Source: Nitrosopumilus sp. UBA526 (GTDB taxonomy: Archaea > Thermoproteota > Nitrososphaeria > Nitrososphaerales > Nitrosopumilaceae). Taken from it: a stretch of DNA of 64,000 nt. Under the pieces are notes generated by a model, which worked only from the letters and a program-made list of their open reading frames with translations, was not told the DNA's origin and ran no database searches. The stretch lies in the NCBI GenBank assembly GCA_002506665.1, contig DAXZ01000060.1:5865-69864 (forward strand). Reading direction: 5' to 3'. Numbering within the stretch: the first letter of the stretch is position 1; the number at the start of each line of letters is the position of its first letter. The position numbers and the translations under genes were made by a program. Below are positions 17,429-25,303 of the stretch, piece after piece.

Positions 17429-17638
17429 ATGGTAGTAAAAACAAAAAAGAAAGTTGCCCCAAAAAAGAAAGCAGCTAAACCAAAGTCTAGAAAACCAGCA
17501 TTTGGTGGATATGCAATCAATTTTGCAGGACGCACTGAAACTATAGAACATGTCTTTGGCAAGAAACCAATTCCGCCAAGCGAAATGACCAAAAAGATTT
17601 GGGCGTTTATAAAATCAGAACATCTCTCAAATCGTTAA
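17429..17638 (+). CDS. small basic protein with SWIB/MDM2-like half domain
   Basis: The 69-residue protein has a Lys/Ala/Pro-rich tail (residues 4-26, histone H1-like) followed by a segment ending IPPSEMTKKIWAFIKSEHL. That matches the central WxxIK core of SWIB/MDM2 domains, but the second half of the domain is missing. A TATA box at about 17400 lies 26 nt before the ATG. It may bind DNA or a partner protein; small SWIB-like proteins seem frequent in this lineage. Function unknown. Confidence 0.6.
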   Translation: MVVKTKKKVAPKKKAAKPKSRKPAFGGYAINFAGRTETIEHVFGKKPIPPSEMTKKIWAFIKSEHLSNR

Positions 17639-18059
17639 ATCCACATGTTAACGAATCATCGTTAACTATCTTTTAATTTCTATAATCTTTCAACTATGTA
17701 TCATGTTTGAATAGAGTTATCATATCAAATCTCTTTGTAATTCAATGTTGTCATTCCATAAATCATTCCACAAAGTGATGGTGTGTTAAATTATCATAAA
17801 ACCTGGTTGATTTTAAATTTACAAAGTAAAATAAAAAAATAACTTTGACGCATATAGTAAAATTGGCATGATAATTTGAGCCCATCATAAATCACTAAAC
17901 CTCGTTGTCAATTCTCATAAAATATGATAAAACGAAATTAATATGTGTGAGTTGAAAGATAAGCAGATAAAATTTATGCTTTGAAATTATAATACAATTA
18001 TTATTCTCTGATGTTTCATCAATGATTCAAACTCTTATGCAATCAAAACTAGTTGCTAA
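17639..18059. other. AT-rich gene-free stretch at the left edge of the element remnant
   Basis: No frame looks real. It contains two GTTAAC palindromes (17647 and 17661) 14 nt apart and the left 63-bp copy of the aldehyde dehydrogenase 3' end (17763-17825), followed by very AT-rich sequence. Confidence 0.5.
17763..17825. repeat. att-like direct repeat, left copy (3' end of aldehyde dehydrogenase gene)
   Basis: These 63 bases match 20640-20702 at 59 positions by my alignment. On the minus strand they encode FVNLKSTRFYDNL plus the last residues and the stop codon of the aldehyde dehydrogenase, yet no dehydrogenase sequence precedes them. Identity stops sharply on both sides. This is the pattern left when an element integrates in the 3' end of a gene and restores it with its own copy. 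Confidence 0.8.
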
Positions 18060-18518
18060 ATGCCCTTTACTGTACAGCTGAATTTTCTTTATCCAAATCT
18101 CTTCTTTTTGATGGGAGGGGGTGATTTTTCTACAAAAGATGAGATAAAAAAACAAGAACTTTTAAAAGAACTAAAGGATAGAACAGATGCTCTCTTAAAA
18201 AAACAAAAAAGTGCAACAACAAAATCAGAAAAGATGACCGTTGCAATAGGAATTGGAAAGATTGTTGAAAAAATTCTTCCTGCTCATAAGAACTTTGATC
18301 TAGTTCCTGCTGATTGTAGATTTCTTGCAGAGCCAATAGACATGATTGTATTTGACGGTGTGTCCCAAAACAAAGTAGATAAAATTGCTTTTATGGGTGT
18401 AAAGACTGGCAGTTCCACCTTAAACAAACATCAAAAACAAATTTGTGATGCAATTAAAGAGTATGTATTCAAGTTATATCCTAGTAGGGGTTATGACTTT
18501 ATGAAGGTGAAAAAATGA
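18060..18518 (+). CDS. Holliday-junction-resolvase-related (Endonuc_Holl-like) PD-(D/E)XK protein, variant active site
   Basis: Residues about 58-125 resemble the Endonuc_Holl family: GKIVEKILP, DCRFLAEPIDMIVFDGV, then IAFMGVKTGSSTLNKHQKQI. The family normally has an acidic residue in the xExK strand (VEVKTG); here it is Gly (MGVKTG), which could abolish metal-dependent cleavage. A Lys-rich coil lies at 20-50. The last 20 residues (EYVFKLYPSRGYDFMKVKK) do not resemble the family and instead match the end of the ORF at 19264, so this looks like a chimera. The start may instead be ATG 18111. The stop overlaps the next ATG (ATGA). Confidence 0.6.
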   Translation: MPFTVQLNFLYPNLFFLMGGGDFSTKDEIKKQELLKELKDRTDALLKKQKSATTKSEKMTVAIGIGKIVEKILPAHKNFDLVPADCRFLAEPIDMIVFDGVSQNKVDKIAFMGVKTGSSTLNKHQKQICDAIKEYVFKLYPSRGYDFMKVKK

Positions 18519-18684
18519 ATACAGATACAGAACAAGACATACCTAACACATTTGGTGTAACTTGTAAAAACAAGTACCTGACCATAGCCATGGTAATGGG
18601 TGGACTTCAGTTTGGTTCATGGAAGTTTGAGGATCTACCAGATGATGTCAAGAAAAGACTACGTGACTATTTGGGTGATTATCA
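18459..18684 (+). repeat. internal duplication, copy A
   Basis: About 226 bases, from the end of the nuclease-like gene through most of the next small gene, recur 946 bases downstream (19405-19629). The 5' part is about three-quarters identical and the part from MNTDTEQDIP onward is nearly identical. Confidence 0.75.
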
Positions 18685-18709
18685 TATAGGCGTACCAAGT
18701 CAACATTAA
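18515..18709 (+). CDS. small protein of unknown function, intact copy of a duplicated pair
   Basis: A 64-residue protein beginning MNTDTEQDIPNTFGV, with an amphipathic C-terminal half (LPDDVKKRLRDYLGDY). It overlaps the upstream nuclease-like gene by ATGA. A second copy at 19461 has lost one base and is broken. I do not recognise a domain. Reading-frame conservation relative to the second copy (mostly silent changes after the deletion) supports that it is, or was, a real gene. Confidence 0.6.
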   Translation: MNTDTEQDIPNTFGVTCKNKYLTIAMVMGGLQFGSWKFEDLPDDVKKRLRDYLGDYHIGVPSQH

Positions 18710-18734
18710 TCTACTTCAATTACTTCAATAAAGT

Positions 18735-19283
18735 ATGACAGAAACAACACAAACGCCAAAGTCAGAAGCTCCAAAGTTCCGTGAACTCTTTAAGGAATTT
18801 GTTGATAGTGTTAGAGTTGTAGAAGACAATGTACTCTTTGAGGTTACCAACATTGAAGAGGACTATGAGAACGACCATGATGACCCAGATTGGAAATTCC
18901 CAGATGGTATAATCAGCAATATTAAAGGATGGTATGATAACATTCCTTCACACTTTGGTCAAGCACAAAAAGAAGGACTGGAGCTGCTGGCAGAACTTGA
19001 GAAAGAATGTAGTAAACTCACAGATCACGAATTTGTGAAAACTGAGTTTGCAGCATACAGAAAGTTCATAGAAGAATACAGAGCAGACTATGAAGGTTTT
19101 GTAGATAGAGGCGTGAAATTTGCAATCAGACGTTTTAGTGAAGGCAAACACGTTGAACGCTCTGAAATACGAAATCTACATGATTGGACATACACAGCAA
19201 TTCGTGTATTGTCAGACAATCCACATGAGGTACTTGATGATCTCAGAGACTCATTAATCTACTGTGAACCAGATGAGGAATAA
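18735..19283 (+). CDS. acidic helical protein of unknown function
   Basis: A 182-residue, strongly acidic protein (start MTETTQTPKSEAPKF) that looks mostly alpha-helical: FRELFKEFVDSVRVVEDN, a long helix at about 70-125 rich in Glu/Lys, and RNLHDWTYTAIRVLSDNPHEVLDDLRD near the end. No signal peptide, membrane segment or catalytic motif. It lies inside the element remnant and its end overlaps the next ORF. Family unknown. Confidence 0.6.
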   Translation: MTETTQTPKSEAPKFRELFKEFVDSVRVVEDNVLFEVTNIEEDYENDHDDPDWKFPDGIISNIKGWYDNIPSHFGQAQKEGLELLAELEKECSKLTDHEFVKTEFAAYRKFIEEYRADYEGFVDRGVKFAIRRFSEGKHVERSEIRNLHDWTYTAIRVLSDNPHEVLDDLRDSLIYCEPDEE

Positions 19284-19464
19284 TTCCCTCCTATTTGGCT
19301 ACTGGAAATCAAAAGAGACTGAGTTTGATTATGTTGATGTAGCAGCACCATTTCAGTTTGATAGTGAAGATGAGGCCCTCAGTCATGGTGAGGACAATGC
19401 ACAAGAATATGTGTTAAAGTCATATTCTAGTGGTGGTCATGACTTTATGAGGGTAAAAAAATGA
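19264..19464 (+). CDS. small acidic protein of unknown function
   Basis: About 66 residues (GTG 19264, or ATG 19273) with a YWKSKETEFDYVDVAAPF core, an acidic middle and the tail EYVLKSYSSGGHDFMRVKK. The tail resembles that of the nuclease-like protein at 18060, and here it fits the rest of the sequence better, so this ORF may be the donor. It overlaps the preceding gene by 20 bases and the following pseudogene by 4. Confidence 0.5.
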   Translation: MNQMRNNSLLFGYWKSKETEFDYVDVAAPFQFDSEDEALSHGEDNAQEYVLKSYSSGGHDFMRVKK

Positions 19465-19629
19465 ATACAGATACAGAACAGGACATACCTACACATTTGG
19501 CCCAACCTGCAAAAACAAGTACCTGACCATAGCCATGGTAATGGGCGGACTTCAGTTTGGTTCATGGGAGTTTAAGGATCTGCCAGATGATGTCAAGAAA
19601 AGACTACGTGACTATCTAGGAGATTATCG
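19405..19629 (+). repeat. internal duplication, copy B
   Basis: Second copy of the block at 18459-18684, offset 946 bases, with one base missing after CCT (CCTACAC against CCTAACAC) that breaks the reading frame. Confidence 0.75.
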
Positions 19630-19651
19630 CAACGCCCAACCAATTCAATAA
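19461..19651 (+). pseudogene. frameshifted copy of the 18515 small gene
   Basis: Bases align with 18515-18709 along their whole length except for a single-base deletion about 30 bases after the ATG and a shorter, altered 3' end. The frame runs into TGA early, so only about 20 codons are read. The 3' part in the original frame is still close to copy A, so the break is recent. Confidence 0.75.
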
Positions 19652-19791
19652 TGTCACCTTACTATCCAAAAAGACTATAGATCTTCATTTACAAGGGCCT
19701 TCACAAAGAAATTATTGAAGCAATTAACACGAAATCATATGACTGCCAGGTATTGCGTGTAGCAGACAATGGTGAGGTCACATACGAATGA
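19651..19791 (+). pseudogene. small frame interrupted by an in-frame TAG
   Basis: ATG 19651 overlaps the previous stop (TAATG). The frame reads MSPYYPKRL, TAG at 19678, then continues as a protein-like stretch (YKGLHKEIIEAINTKSYDC and GEVTYE) to TGA at 19789. The downstream stretch has no start codon of its own. A decayed gene is the simplest reading. Confidence 0.5.
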
Positions 19792-19822
19792 AACATTCTA
19801 AAAATGATATTGTTTTACGTAT

Positions 19823-20031
19823 ATGTCTGGAAGTCTTCTAAACTGTCCATTAAAAGAGTGCCAGTCACATAAAGTAATTTACGTTCTGTGGGACATGATT
19901 CAGATAACAAAATTTTAAAAGCTGAGTTTACCGATTATTCTGTCTATCACTATTATGATGTTCCATCACATATTCATGACGGATTAATGAATGCAACCTT
20001 CTCATGGAAAATATCTTGTGGCAAATGTTAA
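19823..20031 (+). pseudogene. frameshifted small cysteine-containing protein
   Basis: One frame starts MSGSLLNCPLKECQSHKV; after a frame change the sequence continues as KAEFTDYSVYHYYDVPSH and ends ISCGKC. The four cysteines in two pairs (CPLKEC, CGKC) suggest a zinc-binding mini-protein before the frame broke. The span is 209 bases, not a multiple of three. Confidence 0.5.
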
Positions 20032-20639
20032 AGGCAGGTTCGCTTACAAGAAAATACGTTAATTTTAAAATAAAAATATCTCTCAAGGAATCAAATTCTA
20101 GATTTCAAAAATAATTTAAAAAATACTGTAGCAATGACCTGGAATGCAGCTTGAGCGAGAATAGCACCCAAGTCTTTTGATGGCCAGAGATAAATTGAGA
20201 CAGATTTGGTTTAAGGATGGAAAACTAGGCACGATCTAACCGACTATGTTTATTAATTTGTTCTACTAGCTATTAGTGTTCCGTTGTGGATACAACTAGA
20301 GCGACCGCAAGGAAAGCTCAGGAACAATTTTTATTATCTCACTGAAATATTTCCTTCATAGGGTTTTATATTAAATCTCTAATATTGCTCAGAATAATCT
20401 TGCATATCTAAATAACTTCTTTCTTGAAGAAATGATAGACAAGTCCAAAAACCCACAAATTATAAAACTGGTTCTTGCGTTGAATCACCATCATCAATAT
20501 ACTTGGACTATTTCATCTAGATCTAATTCTGTTTTGATATTTTCTTTTCCCAGATAATTAAAAAATCATTCAAACATTATTATCAATCCATATGCAAGTG
20601 GATCAAATGGGGTAGATGTCATCAATCTATGAATCAAAC
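20032..20639. other. AT-rich gene-free stretch at the right end of the element remnant
   Basis: No frame above about 35 codons looks protein-like. A short open stretch around 20270-20350 (LAISVPLWIQLERPQGKL) may be the trace of a membrane protein. I see no terminal inverted repeats or tRNA. Confidence 0.4.
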
Positions 20640-20702
20640 TCATTCCACAAAGTGGTGGGGTGTTAAATTATCATAAAACCTGACTGATTTTAAATTTACA
20701 AA
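20640..20702. repeat. att-like direct repeat, right copy (functional 3' end of aldehyde dehydrogenase)
   Basis: Matches 17763-17825 at 59 of 63 positions. It supplies the last 20 codons and the stop of the intact dehydrogenase gene; the two copies differ by two amino acids (V/T and P/H). Confidence 0.8.
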
Positions 20703-22031
20703 CTCTAGCATTCCGTATCTTGAGAGCTCCCTTCCAAATCCACTGTGCTTTATGCCACCAAACGGAATTCTAGGATCTGAGATTACCACATTATTGACAC
20801 TTACTATTCCCGACTCTATCTGTCTAGATATTTTCTCTGCCTTTGCAAGATTCCTTGTCCAGATGCTTGCGCCCAACCCAAACTCACTCTCATTTGACAG
20901 ACGGACTGCCTCGTCTTCGTCTTTGACTATAGTGATGGGAGCTACCGGTCCGAACGTCTCCTCTCTTGCAATTCTCATGTCAGGTTTTACATTTGTCAGA
21001 ATTGTAGGCTTGTAAAAGAATCCCTTTCTGTCAATCTCAGAGCCGCCCAAAAGAATCTCAGCACCCTTTTGCTTTGCATCCTCTACTATGCCAGATATTG
21101 TGTTAAGGCTCTCTCTGCTAGAGATTGGCCCCATGTCAGTCTCCATCGACATGGGATCTCCCACCCTAAGTCGTGATGTATTCTTGATAAATAACTCGAT
21201 AAACTCATCTGCCACACTCTCTACTACAAAGAATCTCTTTGAGGCCACACAGCTCTGGCCACAATTGATGAATCTACCCTTGGTAGCCCCCTCTGCTGCC
21301 TCTTTGATAATTGCATCATCTAAGACAATAAAGGGATCATTTCCACCTAGTTCTAGGACACACTTTTTCAAGTTGCTTGCAGCTCTCTGTCCAACCTTAG
21401 ATCCTGCATTAGTACTTCCAGTAAATGTCACAGCACTAATATCTGAATCAATCAGATGATTAGCAGAATCGACGCTTCCTACCACGGTCTGAAATATCCC
21501 CTCAGGAACCCCAGACTCTGTAAATGCCTTTTGAATCTCAATGCCAGACTGCACTGTTACTCTGGATGGTTTCATGACGATTACGTTTCCTGCCATCAGG
21601 GAGGGGGCAGCAAATCTTAGTGCCTGCCAGTAGGGAAAGTTCCATGGCATGATAGAGCCGATGACTCCGAGTGGCTCAAATGTCAGAAAACTCTTTCTTG
21701 CATCCGTGTTTAACACCTCATCAGAGATAAGACTGTCCCCATTGTCTGCATAAAACTCTAATGCCCAAGCGCACTTTTCAACCTCACCTATCGACTCTTT
21801 GAGGGCCTTGCCCATCTCAGTTGTAGCAACCTTTCCAAGTTTTGTCTTGTTCTTTTTTAGATATTCTACCAAGTTGTAGATATAACTCCGGCGTCTCTCA
21901 TAGTCCTTCTTCCACTCGTTATATGCCGTCTTTGCCTTTGCTACCATCGCAAAGACCCCGTCTCTATCCATTGTAGAAAATGTCTGGATCTCCTCTCCAG
22001 TCGTTGGATTGATGGTAGTGATGTTGCTCAG
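20640..22031 (-). CDS. NAD(P)-dependent aldehyde dehydrogenase, succinate-semialdehyde dehydrogenase-like
   Basis: ALDH-superfamily enzyme oxidising an aldehyde to an acid, closest in feel to GabD/SSADH. Motifs: GSIMPWNFPYWQALRFAAPS near residue 125, VTFTGSTNAGSKVG near 210, catalytic Glu in VLELGGNDPFIV near 240, catalytic Cys in NCGQSCVASKRF near 275, and PFGGIKHSGFGRELSRYG near the end. Protein-like frame extends upstream of ATG 21971 to the typical INPTTGEEI strand, so I extend to a possible CTG start at 22031; no ATG, GTG or TTG lies between, and the real start is uncertain. The 3' end is the site of the gene-end duplication. Confidence 0.88.
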   Translation of the reverse strand: MSNITTINPTTGEEIQTFSTMDRDGVFAMVAKAKTAYNEWKKDYERRRSYIYNLVEYLKKNKTKLGKVATTEMGKALKESIGEVEKCAWALEFYADNGDSLISDEVLNTDARKSFLTFEPLGVIGSIMPWNFPYWQALRFAAPSLMAGNVIVMKPSRVTVQSGIEIQKAFTESGVPEGIFQTVVGSVDSANHLIDSDISAVTFTGSTNAGSKVGQRAASNLKKCVLELGGNDPFIVLDDAIIKEAAEGATKGRFINCGQSCVASKRFFVVESVADEFIELFIKNTSRLRVGDPMSMETDMGPISSRESLNTISGIVEDAKQKGAEILLGGSEIDRKGFFYKPTILTNVKPDMRIAREETFGPVAPITIVKDEDEAVRLSNESEFGLGASIWTRNLAKAEKISRQIESGIVSVNNVVISDPRIPFGGIKHSGFGRELSRYGMLEFVNLKSVRFYDNLTPHHFVE

Positions 22032-22074
22032 GGATCTACTCTGAATATTCTCCTATTTAATCTGATGACTATGT

Positions 22075-22590
22075 TTAGAATATCTGTTGCATGTCTTTTT
22101 TGATATCATCGATCTTTCGCTGATATGCCTTTTTTGATCTGTCGTTCTTTTTCAGATTCAGTACCTTCTGACATGAAGGACACTTGAACATGCCATCAAG
22201 TGCACTCTCAAAAGTCACTCTAGAACAGTCCTCGTTACCGCAGTGATAAAAGTCAGACGCGTTCTCATAGTCTAGTCTCTGCTGTAACCTCTCACCAATC
22301 TTTTTCTTTTGGTTCTCAATAAAATGCTCAACTTCCTCTCTTCGTGTTCTCCATCTATAGACAAACCATCCCTTTCTCTCGTCCTTGACTCTGATTCCTG
22401 TAATGAGGGACTTGCCAAACAGGTCATAGAGCACCCTTCTTACCATGTTGATTCTAAGACCGGTAGAACTTGCAATCTCCTCGTCTGTGGCATCCTCTGC
22501 CTTTAGGAGGGATCTTGCAACCTTGAGATATTCATCTCCACCTATCATTGAGGCGATTCTGACAAAAGGATCCTCGTATCTGTCTACCAA
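22075..22590 (-). CDS. tfe: transcription factor E (TFE alpha)
   Basis: TFE stabilises the open promoter complex with RNA polymerase, TBP and TFB. The 171 residues have an extended winged helix (about 1-95, with EEIASSTGLRINMVRRVLYDL) and a zinc ribbon (CGNEDCSRVTF and FKCPSCQKV, about 117-145), then a Lys-rich tail. The order and length fit TFE alpha. Confidence 0.93.
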   Translation of the reverse strand: MVDRYEDPFVRIASMIGGDEYLKVARSLLKAEDATDEEIASSTGLRINMVRRVLYDLFGKSLITGIRVKDERKGWFVYRWRTRREEVEHFIENQKKKIGERLQQRLDYENASDFYHCGNEDCSRVTFESALDGMFKCPSCQKVLNLKKNDRSKKAYQRKIDDIKKDMQQIF

Positions 22591-22617
22591 CTCTAATCTT
22601 TCCTTGCACTTCTATTA

Positions 22618-24000
22618 TTAATCCCTTGTATCTAGTCCTGATATCTCTTTGGCATTTTCTCCCAAGAATGACTTGTATAGGAGAACTGCATCTGACTCGT
22701 CACTTGCACCTACAACTATTGCCGATCCCTTATTCATAAAACTGACACTGAAATCATTGGTTCTAAGTGACAAGCCAAGGTCTCCCTGGTTGTCAACTGT
22801 GAATCCTTTTTGTTTTGCACGTGTTATTACGGCATCAACGTCAAGTGCAAACATTTTGGGAGGCGTAATGGCATAGGTTCTCTTGCCTGCGTTGCGTCCA
22901 CATAACTCTTCTACATGGTGTTCCAAGAAATACGAGACCCCCTCTTCAAGTCCTTCTTTTGCACTTTTTATCTTACCTGTACCGCAGACAGGACACTCGT
23001 CAACTCGAAATGTTCTGGTGCTGTTAAAATCCATATTTTCTAGGTCAATGTGCAATATTCTCTTAGACAAGCTAGGTTCTTTTCCGATGATTATCTTTAC
23101 TGCTTCAGCTACCTGGATTCCGCCTACAATTGAGAGTATGGATGGGTGTACTCCCTCTATACTGCATGTTGGCATTGTATCTTCATCTAGTTCAGGAAAC
23201 ATGCAAAAGTAGCATGCACTTTTTTTGGGAAGTACAGTAAATGCTTGGCCTGATACCCCTACAGCAGCCCCTGTCACAAACGGAATATTCGAGTCTACAC
23301 ATGCCCGGTTTAAGGCATATCTGGCATTGACGCCGTCGAGCGCATCAATTACAACATTGCATCCCTGTACAATCTCAGATGCATTAGAGTCATTTATTGA
23401 TATTTCAAGCGGTTCAACTGTACAGTCAGGGTTTAGTGTCTGTAGCTTTTTTTTGGCAACTGCTACCTTGGTGCGACCCACATCATTTTCATTAAACATT
23501 GTCTGTCTGTGCAGGTTTGAGATCTCTATTACATCTCTGTCAACTATCCGCAATGCACCTACCCCCATCGCAGCTAGTCTAGATAGTATGGGATTTCCAA
23601 GACCGCCTGTTCCCACAACACAGACCTTGGCTTTTTTGAGTGCTAGCTGCCCGTTATATCCAATCTCTTCTAACATAACTTGTCGTGAAAACCTATCTAG
23701 TTCTTTAGCAGACAGTTCTGCAGAACCTCCTGCAACTGCAGGCAGAATATAGATCTCATCGCCATTTTTCAGTGCAGTCTTTAGACCATCAGCGAACTTT
23801 GCGTTCTTGCCGTTGATATAGATGTTAATCAGTGACCGTGGTGTGCCGTCTGCCTCTAGTACCCTGCGCTTGAAATCATCGCCCATCATCTCTGATACCT
23901 TGACAAACGCATCAGACAACGAGTTAGAACTTATCTCTGCCTTTTTCTCCCCGCCGCCTCGATTTAGTACAGATGGAATGGTAAATGTAATCTCTGCCAT
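22618..24000 (-). CDS. ubiquitin-like (MoaD/ThiS) domain fused to E1-like adenylyltransferase (ThiF/MoeB/HesA)
   Basis: A 460-residue fusion. Residues 1-92 are a ubiquitin-like sulfur-carrier fold ending in ILPAVAGG, the diglycine normally adenylated by an E1. Residues about 100-345 are the E1: VVGTGGLGNPILSRLA near 130, DRDVIEISNLHRQ near 155, zinc cysteines CYFC and CPVC, and a likely active cysteine in MPTCSIEGVHP near 280. Residues 345-460 are an extra domain I do not recognise. The GG is internal, so it must be cut free, act in cis, or be decorative. The start overlaps the threonine synthase stop (TGATG), so the two are coupled. Confidence 0.88.
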   Translation of the reverse strand: MAEITFTIPSVLNRGGGEKKAEISSNSLSDAFVKVSEMMGDDFKRRVLEADGTPRSLINIYINGKNAKFADGLKTALKNGDEIYILPAVAGGSAELSAKELDRFSRQVMLEEIGYNGQLALKKAKVCVVGTGGLGNPILSRLAAMGVGALRIVDRDVIEISNLHRQTMFNENDVGRTKVAVAKKKLQTLNPDCTVEPLEISINDSNASEIVQGCNVVIDALDGVNARYALNRACVDSNIPFVTGAAVGVSGQAFTVLPKKSACYFCMFPELDEDTMPTCSIEGVHPSILSIVGGIQVAEAVKIIIGKEPSLSKRILHIDLENMDFNSTRTFRVDECPVCGTGKIKSAKEGLEEGVSYFLEHHVEELCGRNAGKRTYAITPPKMFALDVDAVITRAKQKGFTVDNQGDLGLSLRTNDFSVSFMNKGSAIVVGASDESDAVLLYKSFLGENAKEISGLDTRD

Positions 24001-25232
24001 CAGTTTGTTATCGTCTCCCCGGGGTCTGCCTTTATTATTGATGGTTTTTGTAGCACACTCATTATTGATTCTGTAGCCTTGAGGCCGTTGCCTGTAATAT
24101 AGCAGACTACCTTATCATTTGCATCAATTCTGCCCTGCTCTACCATCTTTTCAAGTACAGATATTGCAACACCGCCGGCAGGCTCTGTGAATATCCCTTC
24201 GGTCTGTGCAAGTAACAATATTGCATCAAGAATCTCCTGATTATCAGAGGATTCGGCAAACCCGTTGTACTGTTGTAATCGTTTCAGGACATACCTGCCG
24301 TCTCCGGGATCACCTATTGCCAAACTCTTTGCAACGGTATCAGGATTCTGGACTGGTATTACATCACTGCTTTTTCTCTTAAACGCATCAACTATGGGCG
24401 CACATCCTTGTGCTTGTGCTGCAGTAATGTGCATACCTGATACATCATCAAGCAGTGAGACTGTCTCCAACTCCTCAAAGCCCTTACATATTGCATTAAG
24501 CATGGCGCCACTGCCTACTGGCACTACTAGATGGTCTGGCATATCCCAGTCTAGCTGTTCTGCCACCTCGTATGAAAATGTCTTGGAGCCTTCTACATAA
24601 TGAGAACGCATGTTGATATTTACAACACCAATTTTTTCCCTGTCCCCTACCCGTGCTGCAATTCTGTTTGCATCATCATATGTTCCATCAATTGCTGTGT
24701 ACTTTGCACCATACGAGAGCGCCTGGGTAATCTTTGCCATCTCTAGATTGCCTGGAGCAAACACATGACATGGAAGACCCGCCTTTGCAGCATGTGCTGC
24801 AGTAGCTGATGCCAAATTTCCAGTAGACGCACAGCCAACAGCAGTCAGTCCAAACTCTTTTGCCTTGGATACTGCTACTCCTGCAGGCCTGTCCTTAAAT
24901 GAAAACGTTGGATTTACAGAATCATTTTTTATGTACAAATTATTTAGCCCCAACTTTTTGCCCAAGTTCTCTGCCTTGATGAGTGGAGTCATGCCGGCAC
25001 CAATACTTATGATATTTGATTTGTCTTCTATTGGCAGCAACTCAAAGTATCTCCAATAGGTATGCTCACGAGCTGCAAACGTATCTCTACTTAGTGCGGG
25101 AAAGTTATATTTTACATCAAGCGGTCCAAAACACTCCTCGCACACATAGATAAAGGCAGTCGGATACTCTCTTTTGCATTCCCTGCACTGTAGTGACGTC
25201 CTAGTCAAGATCAGTACATCCTCTTGTACCAT
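24000..25232 (-). CDS. thrC: threonine synthase-like PLP enzyme
   Basis: Threonine synthase makes threonine from O-phosphohomoserine. The 410 residues have an N-terminal zinc-ribbon-like segment (CRECKREYP, CEECFGPL), the PLP lysine in NPTFSFKDRPAG near residue 110, CASTGNLASATAAHAAK near 138 and a C-terminal CYITGNGLK. Fold-type II relatives include sulfur-incorporating cysteine and homocysteine synthases. Coupling to a sulfur-carrier/E1 fusion raises the possibility of a sulfur-transfer role, but the sequence by itself reads as ThrC. Confidence 0.88.
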   Translation of the reverse strand: MVQEDVLILTRTSLQCRECKREYPTAFIYVCEECFGPLDVKYNFPALSRDTFAAREHTYWRYFELLPIEDKSNIISIGAGMTPLIKAENLGKKLGLNNLYIKNDSVNPTFSFKDRPAGVAVSKAKEFGLTAVGCASTGNLASATAAHAAKAGLPCHVFAPGNLEMAKITQALSYGAKYTAIDGTYDDANRIAARVGDREKIGVVNINMRSHYVEGSKTFSYEVAEQLDWDMPDHLVVPVGSGAMLNAICKGFEELETVSLLDDVSGMHITAAQAQGCAPIVDAFKRKSSDVIPVQNPDTVAKSLAIGDPGDGRYVLKRLQQYNGFAESSDNQEILDAILLLAQTEGIFTEPAGGVAISVLEKMVEQGRIDANDKVVCYITGNGLKATESIMSVLQKPSIIKADPGETITN

Positions 25233-25303
25233 ACATAAAAAATCCTAATATCAAGTTAAGTAATACTAAATTTATCATAATAAAAGTTTAGTGAGATGTG
25301 TGC

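Larger units (their letters stand above)
17763..20702. mobile_element. degenerate integrated element of about 2.9 kb bounded by a gene-end duplication
   Basis: The interval is bounded by direct 63-bp copies of a gene 3' end, is visibly more AT-rich than the flanks, and holds small unfamiliar genes, a tandem duplication and several broken frames. No integrase, transposase or replication gene is recognisable, so it is probably a decayed remnant or a satellite-like element that used an integrase in trans. Boundaries follow the repeats. Confidence 0.6.

Noticed and set aside
19651..19791. TAG read as pyrrolysine
   Set aside because: No pyrrolysine context, no methylamine genes and the surrounding genes are broken in other ways; decay is simpler.
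17639..20639. Replication origin in the AT-rich region
   Set aside because: No Cdc6/Orc1 gene and no clear origin-box repeats; the att-like duplication explains the region better.
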